A stretch of DNA of 64,000 bases from Acidobacteriota bacterium. GTDB lineage: Bacteria > Acidobacteriota > Blastocatellia > UBA7656. Below the pieces are notes generated by a model. That model had not been told where the DNA came from, made no database searches, and saw only the letters and a list, made by a program, of their open reading frames with translations. Below, piece after piece: positions 58,992-64,000 of the stretch (positions within the stretch are counted from its first letter, which is position 1; each line of letters opens with the position of its first letter). The translations under genes were made by a program, and so were the position numbers. Location of the stretch: contig JBFMDH010000014.1 of assembly GCA_040754075.1 (NCBI GenBank), positions 62,001-126,000 on the forward strand, written 5' to 3'.

Positions 58992-59015
58992 CCTGCTCAA
59001 CCCAGATTGAGCAGG
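58992..59015. terminator. Hairpin between convergent FAH and DinB genes
   Basis: CCTGCTCAA (58992-59000) pairs with TTGAGCAGG (59007-59015), loop six bases. Lacks a T-run, but its position two bases after the FAH stop and between convergent genes suggests a bidirectional terminator. Confidence 0.6.
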
Positions 59016-59040
59016 TCACCATGCAGGTTCAGCAAGCGAT

Positions 59041-59559
59041 TTATCTGGAAGCCGCTGCGTCAGGAATCGCTTCGCGACACCAGTAAACAAAATCGGTTGC
59101 GGCGGGTTCTGCGCCGATGGCGCGAAGGAGGTGAGCGATTTGCCCGCGATGATACCACGAATGCCCGAAGAGTTGCGTGAGAATGTCTCCGATGGTGTTT
59201 TTGAATTTACCGCCGTCAAAGGCTTGATAGACAAATGACCGCTGGAGTCCCTCATCATCCAACTGGTTAAGATAATTTTTCCAGACCTGATGAACTTCAT
59301 CGGCGATGGATTGTAATGATTCCAGTGCCACACCTCGCGGGAAAAGTTCAGTCACCGCTTCATTGGCAACCCCAAAGCGATAGAGCCACAACTTTCTCGC
59401 GCACATCAAATGGGCAAACAAATCGACAGCTTCTTGAAATGCCGGTAATTTCCGCAAATCATCGGCAACGCCGTTCAATGAATCGATGGTTTGCTGATGG
59501 GCATCCATTTCATAATCAAACCAGCGACGAAAACGTTCGACATTTTCGGTTGTCATCAT
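59041..59559 (-). CDS. DinB-family protein
   Basis: 172 residues, four-helix DinB/YfiT-like fold. Candidate metal histidines are in LFAHLMCARKLW and GHSWYHRGQIAHLLR (the paired histidines typical of the family). Many members are metal-dependent thiol transferases or detoxification enzymes. It is the downstream-most gene of a minus-strand run of small stress families. Confidence 0.85.
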   Translation of the reverse strand: MMTTENVERFRRWFDYEMDAHQQTIDSLNGVADDLRKLPAFQEAVDLFAHLMCARKLWLYRFGVANEAVTELFPRGVALESLQSIADEVHQVWKNYLNQLDDEGLQRSFVYQAFDGGKFKNTIGDILTQLFGHSWYHRGQIAHLLRAIGAEPAATDFVYWCREAIPDAAASR

Positions 59560-59582
59560 TCCCTCTTATTCAATTAAATAGT

Positions 59583-60077
59583 TTACTGACTCGCCCGCCA
59601 ACTTCTGACAATTTGCAAACCGCTTTCCGGCGTCCAACGACGGGCAACGACCGCTTCATCTTCGACGATGTTGAAGGCGGCGCTTTCAATATCAATCGAA
59701 AACAGGTGAAACTCCGGTTCATCGGGCTTCCACCCGATGAGTTCAAATAAAGTGTCGCAATAGCGCTTGCGCATTGCCAAATCCGTAATCGCTATTGCGC
59801 GACCATATAATTTGAATTCGCCTTCGGTGCCATCTTTTTTGCTGATGGTGTTATGAATCGTGCAACGCGGGTCGCGCAGTAAATCCAAAGCCTTGCGCGA
59901 TTGCCAGATCATTCCAAGATAGAGATGCCCATCAACGATGAACGCTTCAACCGGAGTGATACGCGGAAAGCCGTTTTTCCTGAGCGTTCCCAGCAATATC
60001 ATGCCGCTTGCCGCAAACCGCGTTTCGCCGAGCCTGGCAAGTTCCGGCGCAGCTTTTTTGAACTCTTCCCAAATCAT
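59583..60077 (-). CDS. Pyridoxamine 5'-phosphate oxidase-like flavin/haem-binding protein
   Basis: About 164 residues from ATG at 60077; the longer frame to 60263 is rich in Cys and Arg and overlaps DoxX, so is rejected. Split-barrel fold with RFAASGMILLGTLRKNGFPRITPV and GEFKLYGRAIAI. Such proteins bind FMN, F420 or haem and often act on small redox substrates; which cofactor is unclear. Gap of 23 bases to DinB. Confidence 0.8.
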   Translation of the reverse strand: MIWEEFKKAAPELARLGETRFAASGMILLGTLRKNGFPRITPVEAFIVDGHLYLGMIWQSRKALDLLRDPRCTIHNTISKKDGTEGEFKLYGRAIAITDLAMRKRYCDTLFELIGWKPDEPEFHLFSIDIESAAFNIVEDEAVVARRWTPESGLQIVRSWRASQ

Positions 60078-60120
60078 AAAATGCCTGATCGAGCGTTGCA
60101 GCGAACTACCGGTGATGCAT

Positions 60121-60525
60121 TTAATTTCCCAGACCCAAAAGCGCGCGCAAGCGTTGATCGCGCAAAAACAGCACGCCCCAAACCAACACCCCAAAGATGA
60201 CCGGCAGCAAAATCGAAAAGAGCGAATCGCCGACGCGCACATGGGTCGCGGTTGCTCCGCCAAGATAACCGGTCAGTAAAATCGCGCCCACAATGGAGGT
60301 GCGCGGAATCATATACAGCACGGTGCTCACCAACAAAGTAATACCCATCAGCAGTAGTGAACTTTCCGGGTATCCCAGATATACGGTTGCCTTCACGACC
60401 TCTTCCGGCTTAATCAATTTCATCAAGCCGTCAAGCAGAAAAAACAGGACGGTCAGTCCGCTCAGGATGCGTCCAACCCAAAGTGCGGTTTTAGAAACTG
60501 TAGGGGTTTGTATACTCGATTGCAT
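60121..60525 (-). CDS. DoxX-family membrane protein
   Basis: 134 residues from ATG at 60525 (GAGG before it). Four helices, with GRILSGLTVLFFLLDGLMKL and GYLGGATATHVRVGDS, diagnostic of the DoxX-like family. Often linked to thiol or quinone redox and to stress. Lies between the PPOX-like and RibD-C genes. Confidence 0.85.
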   Translation of the reverse strand: MQSSIQTPTVSKTALWVGRILSGLTVLFFLLDGLMKLIKPEEVVKATVYLGYPESSLLLMGITLLVSTVLYMIPRTSIVGAILLTGYLGGATATHVRVGDSLFSILLPVIFGVLVWGVLFLRDQRLRALLGLGN

Positions 60526-60644
60526 AAATTGACCTCGCTCCATAATCGGTTAAAAAAAATCGCGCACATCCTGTCAACTTCAACAGGATGTGCGCCGGAG
60601 GGTTGTCTGTGAACTGAAACATTTTTCAAGTATGAAAAAAACGG

Positions 60645-61247
60645 TCAGGCAGTTTTCTCACCATCAGATGGAACAGGCAAATAGGTTGCAATCACCACCC
60701 CGTTGTTTGTTGCCTTGACATCACGCAGTTGGAGATTGATTGGCGTTCCACCATCAATAAAGAGATGGCGACCGCTTCCCAGAACCAGTGGGTGAATCAA
60801 CAACACATATTCATCCACCAGATGCCACTGCATTAACGATTGGCTTAACACACCGCTGCCGAATACCATCAGGTCTCTCGCTTGCTCTTTTTTAAACTGC
60901 TCCAGCGCCTTTGCCACATCGCCCTGAATAAGTTTGGAGTTCATCCACGGGAGCGGCTCGGTAAGCGTAGTCGAGACCACATATTTAAGAAGGTTGTTGA
61001 GCGTTTCTGAAATCGGGTTATCGGTTTGCGTCGGCCAAAATGCAGCAAAGCGTTCATAGGTCACTCGACCAAAGAGCAACGCTCCAAGGTTAGCGAAGGC
61101 GGCGCTGACTTCGGGCTGTTGCATGGCGGCAAAGGGTTCCGCCCAACCGCCGTACCGGAAGCCATCACGCGGGTCTTCGTCCCGATGACCGGGCGCTTGC
61201 ATAACGCCATCAAGGGTCAAATTTGTAATTACAATGATCTTTCCCAT
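60645..61247 (-). CDS. RibD C-terminal/dihydrofolate reductase-like protein
   Basis: 200 residues from ATG at 61247, with AGGAGG six bases ahead. Starts MGKIIVITNLTLDGVMQAPG and continues with RDGFRYGGWAEPF and LMVFGSGVLSQSL, the standard pattern for this NADPH-binding family found outside riboflavin synthesis. Exact substrate unknown. Confidence 0.85.
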   Translation of the reverse strand: MGKIIVITNLTLDGVMQAPGHRDEDPRDGFRYGGWAEPFAAMQQPEVSAAFANLGALLFGRVTYERFAAFWPTQTDNPISETLNNLLKYVVSTTLTEPLPWMNSKLIQGDVAKALEQFKKEQARDLMVFGSGVLSQSLMQWHLVDEYVLLIHPLVLGSGRHLFIDGGTPINLQLRDVKATNNGVVIATYLPVPSDGEKTA

Positions 61248-61330
61248 GCTCAGCCTCCTATTGATGAGGGGTTCACCACGTTGAGTTGAACGGTAACCGC
61301 CCAAACAGAAGGGTAGGCGTTGCAGCGCCA

Positions 61331-61795
61331 TCAAGCCTTACTCGTATCCTGCATTTCCGGATAGGGAATGCCTTTCCCCATCTCGATATATTGCTTGAGA
61401 CTGATACCAACGAAGAACGCCCACCCTTGATTGCAGACCTCATAACACGGCGATTCCCGATAGCCTGCCTGCGAGAAATCGATTTGTGTACCGGTTCCCT
61501 GCGGGACGAGGGCAAAAGTAATCGTCGTGCCTTCCCAGGCATTGGTGTTCTGCATATTCGATCTCAGACATTTCCACACCACCGGACTCAGTACATCGCC
61601 GCGCGTCATCTGAAGTTCGACTTCCCAGCCATAGCCGCTCCAACCGAGCGTGCCTTTGCCATCCTTGATGAGCGCTTCTTTCGTCCACCAGTTTTGAATA
61701 TGCCTCTCCTCCATCAGTGCGTCTGCAATGGTATCGACCGGTGCATTGATAAAAAATGAATGGCGAATTTCTTTGCTTATCATATCAGCTTTCAC
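61331..61795 (-). CDS. SRPBCC (AHSA1-like) family protein
   Basis: About 155 residues. GTG at 61795 has GGAG upstream; ATG at 61783 is the alternative. IRHSFFINAPVDTIADALMEERHIQNWWTKEAL is the typical start of the helix-grip fold, which binds hydrophobic ligands. In the run of small stress genes on the minus strand. Confidence 0.8.
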   Translation of the reverse strand: MKADMISKEIRHSFFINAPVDTIADALMEERHIQNWWTKEALIKDGKGTLGWSGYGWEVELQMTRGDVLSPVVWKCLRSNMQNTNAWEGTTITFALVPQGTGTQIDFSQAGYRESPCYEVCNQGWAFFVGISLKQYIEMGKGIPYPEMQDTSKA

Positions 61796-61837
61796 TATGC
61801 CTGACTCCAATCCTTTGCTGTCCCGATGTCGGTGAAA

Positions 61838-62302
61838 TCAACTGCATTGCCCGGAACTGAAATGTTCATCGTGACGCCGTTTCATCTCTTCGGGTGAGAC
61901 ATCTTCAACGTGTGTGGCAATCCACCAGGTTACTCCCGAACTATCCTGCACGCCGGCATTGCGGTCGCCATAAAATTGATCGGCGGGTTCCATCAAGGAT
62001 TTCGCGCCGGCTTCAAGCGCGCGTTTGTATGTCGCATCGGTGTCGGGCATGTAGAGGTAAATCATGCTCGGCAAGGCTTTCCAATCCGCCATTGCGCTGC
62101 CAATCATAATTTTGGAATCGCCAATTTCGATTTCGGCGTGACCGATTTTGCCATCGGGGCGGCTCATCGAAAAAAGCGTCTTGGCATCAAAGACCTTTTG
62201 TAAAAATTCGATTAACGGTGCCACATCGTCAACAATCAGATAAGGGGTGATGGTGCGATAACCATCGGGAATCGGTTTTACTGCTTTTGCTGCTTGCTCC
62301 AT
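61838..62302 (-). CDS. VOC-family (PhnB-like glyoxalase/bleomycin resistance) protein
   Basis: 154 residues from ATG at 62302 (GGAG nine bases ahead). Two beta-alpha-beta-beta-beta units with the PDGYRTITPYLIVDDVAPLIEFLQKVF start and GDRNAGVQDSSGVTWWIATHVED. Potential metal-binding His/Glu residues occur. Enzymatic role unknown. Confidence 0.85.
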   Translation of the reverse strand: MEQAAKAVKPIPDGYRTITPYLIVDDVAPLIEFLQKVFDAKTLFSMSRPDGKIGHAEIEIGDSKIMIGSAMADWKALPSMIYLYMPDTDATYKRALEAGAKSLMEPADQFYGDRNAGVQDSSGVTWWIATHVEDVSPEEMKRRHDEHFSSGQCS

Positions 62303-62369
62303 AAACCTGCTCTCCTTTGTTTGTAATATTGTGAGAAATCCAGGGGTGCACAACCAGGATTGCCATCGT

Positions 62370-62753
62370 TTAAACCTGATAAAGCTGAATAAAATTTCCG
62401 CAAGTATCATCAAACATGGCAATCGTAACGTCGCCCATTTTGGTCGGCTCCTGGCTGAATACCACACCCAAATTTTTCAGTCTCTGGTATTCGGTTTGAA
62501 TGTCGTCAACCGCAAATGCGGTCAGCGGAATTCGCTGTTGATAGATAGCTGCCTGATAGGTTTTCGCAGCCGGGTTGCTGTTGGGTTCAAGAACCAACTC
62601 AATATCATCATGCCCATCAGGCGAAACCACGGTCAACCAACTGGCTTCTCCCAATGGGATTTCCGTTTTCTTAACGAAGCCAAGAATCTCCGTATAAAAT
62701 TTCAGAGCCTTTGCCTGCTCATCAACCAAGATACTGCTGAGTTTGATTTTCAT
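62370..62753 (-). CDS. VOC-family protein
   Basis: 127 residues, ribosome site AGGAGG-like (from CTCCTG at 62760) close upstream. Starts MKIKLSSILVDEQAKALKFYTEILGF and ends GDVTIAMFDDTCGNFIQLYQV, a single-module VOC sequence. First gene of the minus-strand stress run. Two dyads lie in its promoter region. Confidence 0.85.
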   Translation of the reverse strand: MKIKLSSILVDEQAKALKFYTEILGFVKKTEIPLGEASWLTVVSPDGHDDIELVLEPNSNPAAKTYQAAIYQQRIPLTAFAVDDIQTEYQRLKNLGVVFSQEPTKMGDVTIAMFDDTCGNFIQLYQV

Positions 62754-62780
62754 AATTGTTCAGGAGGTTTCTTTCAAAGT

Positions 62781-62822
62781 CTTACTTTGCAGTAAGCATC
62801 GTGCGGCAATAATCATTATTGC
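62781..62822. promoter_or_regulatory. Two dyads upstream of the VOC gene
   Basis: CTTACT/AGTAAG (62781-62786, 62791-62796) and GCAATAAT/ATTATTGC (62806-62813, 62815-62822), close together 28-70 bases before the VOC start. They could be operator half-sites for a repressor of the stress run. No regulator gene is nearby. Confidence 0.4.
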
Positions 62823-62895
62823 TACCCCTTGTTCAGAAACATCGCCTTTCGCAAGAATTTTTGAACCAGAAAATGATCCGAGCTGGGAAAATAGT

Positions 62896-62977
62896 GTAGA
62901 GGCAAAGCATCTGAGCGATTGGGGCTTCGCTCAAAGATTCGGGGGCGTACGACGACCTGCGAATGCTTTACCTCTAC
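62896..62977. repeat. Intergenic inverted repeat between ssb and the VOC gene
   Basis: GTAGAGGCAAAGCAT (62896-62910) pairs with 62963-62977 with one mismatch. An inner stem TGAGCG/CGCTCA (62912-62917, 62928-62933) is also possible. Resembles palindromic intergenic repeats of the REP/MITE type, but no second copy is in the window. Confidence 0.55.
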
Positions 62978-63022
62978 AGAGGGCACCCGCCGAAGCGGGA
63001 GCGGCTGTATCAGGGGACCTAC

Positions 63023-63517
63023 TTAAAAAGGAATTTCGTCTTCGTTAAACTGCACACGGTTTGCTTGCCGCGCAGGGTTCGCTCTGGTGTTTCCACTGCT
63101 TTGTGATTTGCGCTCGGTAACTGTCGTTTGCCGATTTTCACTGACCCCGGCTTTGGCAACCGCAGCTTGCGGCTGTTCATTTTCTGAAATCGGCGAGATG
63201 AATTGAATATCGGTGCCGCGCACTTCAAGGCTGGTTCGGGTCGCGCCGTTTTGATCTGTCCATTCGCGCTGCGAAAGCGTCCCTTCGACATAAACCTGCC
63301 GACCTTTGGCTAAATACTGATGCGCAATTTCAGCCTGCCGTCCAAAAAGACTGACGCGAAACCAGGTCGTCACTTCCTGCAATTCACCTGCACGGTCTTT
63401 GCGCCGTTCAGTGGTCGCAACTGAAAAATCGCAAATGGCGGTTCCTTGTGGTGAATAACGAATCTCCGGGTCACGTCCCAGATAACCAACGATGGTGATT
63501 TTATTGAAACTGGCCAT
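63023..63517 (-). CDS. ssb: Single-stranded DNA-binding protein
   Basis: 164 residues. OB fold starting NKITIVGYLGRDPEIRYSPQGT, a flexible Gln/Asn/Arg-rich tail and the C-terminal acidic tip ending DEIPF, which contacts replication and repair proteins. Ribosome site GGAGAAAC is close to the ATG. Promoter with operator dyads upstream. The DNA-binding aromatic residues of the fold are present. Confidence 0.96.
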   Translation of the reverse strand: MASFNKITIVGYLGRDPEIRYSPQGTAICDFSVATTERRKDRAGELQEVTTWFRVSLFGRQAEIAHQYLAKGRQVYVEGTLSQREWTDQNGATRTSLEVRGTDIQFISPISENEQPQAAVAKAGVSENRQTTVTERKSQSSGNTRANPARQANRVQFNEDEIPF

Positions 63518-63564
63518 TGAAGTGTTTCTCCTTCGGTTTTCTTCTTGTTTTTCTGACGTCGCCT

Positions 63565-63593
63565 ACTGTATCACGAGTGAAACATAGTTGCAA
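63565..63593 (-). promoter_or_regulatory. Promoter of ssb
   Basis: Minus strand: TTGCAA (63588-63593), 17-base spacer, TACAGT (63565-63570). It contains the operator-like dyad at 63567-63584. Confidence 0.6.
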
Positions 63594-63731
63594 GACATTT
63601 TTTCATCTGTGAAACAAAAATTTTTCTCGCTCAACTTAACTTACTGGATTTTCAGCAATTTCCCAAAAGCTTCGATTTTTTTAGAAACTTCTCAAAATTT
63701 TCTCTTGCAACAATGTTTCATCCGTGATACA
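63567..63731. promoter_or_regulatory. Three copies of an 18-base dyad in the divergent promoter region
   Basis: Copies of the pattern TGTTTCA-N4-TGAAACA occur at 63567-63584 (TGTATCA-CGAG-TGAAACA), 63599-63616 (TTTTTCA-TCTG-TGAAACA) and 63714-63731 (TGTTTCA-TCCG-TGATACA). The outer two sit in matching positions within opposed promoters, so the region has 28-base inverted arms (63568-63595, 63703-63730, 25 of 28 bases). They look like operators for one repressor. The spacing of four rules out the chromosomal parS site, which has two. Confidence 0.6.
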
Positions 63732-63733
63732 AG
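63705..63733 (+). promoter_or_regulatory. Promoter facing away from ssb
   Basis: Plus strand: TTGCAA (63705-63710), 17-base spacer, TACAAG (63728-63733). Would give a 40-base leader for the small gene at 63771. Confidence 0.55.
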
Positions 63734-63770
63734 ACCGTTGCACGTAAGAAACAAAAGGAGGAAGCCACCG

Positions 63771-63923
63771 ATGAAATGCCTCGAACACCGCTTAGCACAC
63801 GCATTGCGCGCCTTATTATTCGATTTGAAATCCCATCCGCTTGCGCCTGCACTTACCTTACTGGCATTGAAAATTATTATTGCTTTGTATGAGCTTAAAA
63901 ATATAATAGCCTCATCATCCTGA
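63771..63923 (+). CDS. Small hypothetical protein, divergent from ssb
   Basis: 50 residues from ATG at 63771, with AGGAGG nine bases upstream. A basic N-terminus (MKCLEHRLAHALRALLFDL) is followed by a hydrophobic segment (ALTLLALKIIIALYEL). No family recognised. Shares operator-like dyads with ssb, so it may belong to the same regulon. A longer frame beginning at 63588 lacks a ribosome site and runs through the promoter. Confidence 0.55.
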   Translation: MKCLEHRLAHALRALLFDLKSHPLAPALTLLALKIIIALYELKNIIASSS

Positions 63924-64000
63924 TTGCGGCTTCGGTCAAATATGCTCCCATAAATTTTAAATCCCAAATCAAAAGCGATGGCGGCGGGTAAGCGTAAACA

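Noticed and set aside
59041-59559. DinB protein as a DNA-damage polymerase
   Set aside because: The sequence is the small metal-binding DinB/YfiT fold, not DNA polymerase IV, which shares only the historic name.
63567-63731. parS chromosome-partition sites
   Set aside because: Half-sites resemble parS, but the spacing is four bases instead of two and the copies sit in promoters.
63567-63731. A MITE with 28-base terminal inverted repeats
   Set aside because: The inverted arms coincide with opposed -35 and -10 boxes and operator dyads, so divergent promoters explain them; no target duplication seen.

Overview
The window looks like chromosomal core plus ordinary accessory DNA from a moderate-G+C, aerobic, Gram-negative bacterium. 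It is most likely an acidobacterium of the Blastocatellia type. That is inferred from the mix of a giant secreted beta-helix/BACON protein, a DUF4331 protein, DinB/DoxX/VOC family genes and a menaquinol-type bc complex joined to a cbb3-like oxidase. No rRNA gene is present to confirm it, so the phylum call is an inference. No phage, integrase, insertion sequence or CRISPR array was seen.

Region 1 (1-11027, minus strand) is a respiratory cluster, read right to left: CcoS-like peptide, Rieske protein, fused cytochrome b, a seven-haem cytochrome c, CcoN, CcoO, two small membrane proteins, a further membrane protein, a GltD-like FAD/Fe-S oxidoreductase, a TauE/SafE-like transporter and the assembly ferredoxin CcoG (cut by the window edge). 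No CcoP gene or separate small cytochrome c is present, so the multihaem cytochrome probably links the bc complex to the oxidase.

Region 2 (11300-19020, plus strand) has a strong promoter driving a 1675-residue secreted FG-GAP/beta-helix/8xBACON protein. After its terminator comes an unusually structured leader, then a gene split by a frameshift at a GC dinucleotide tract.

Region 3 (19040-37123, minus strand) is a complete information-processing block: rpsL-rpsG-fusA-tuf-rpmG-tRNA-Trp-secE-nusG-rplK-rplA-rplJ-rplL-rpoB-rpoC. The str and rif clusters are joined through one tuf gene. A consensus promoter lies about 360 bases before rpsL. RpoB carries an N-terminal insert with two zinc-ribbon-like modules. 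Many gaps in regions 1 and 3 hold hairpins, and five are inverted arrays of degenerate seven-base repeats that end at or near a stop codon.

Region 4 (37500-49603, mostly plus strand) is accessory: DUF4331 protein, TPR lipoprotein, NicO-type nickel/cobalt transporter with a histidine-rich loop, a SnoaL-like protein with a suspect start, a frameshifted small gene, DUF1801 and DUF1877 proteins, a V4R/Roadblock pair, a 906-residue polytopic membrane protein and a 35-residue membrane peptide.

Region 5 (49800-64000, mixed strands) contains a lipase, a membrane-cupredoxin fusion, a DUF5700-type metalloprotease, an exported truncated haemoglobin, a TonB-dependent receptor, a DAO-family oxidase, an SDR, an FAH-family enzyme, a minus-strand run of small enzyme and stress families (DinB, PPOX, DoxX, RibD-C, SRPBCC, two VOC) and ssb. 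The ssb promoter faces a divergent promoter, and both overlap copies of the same 18-base dyad.
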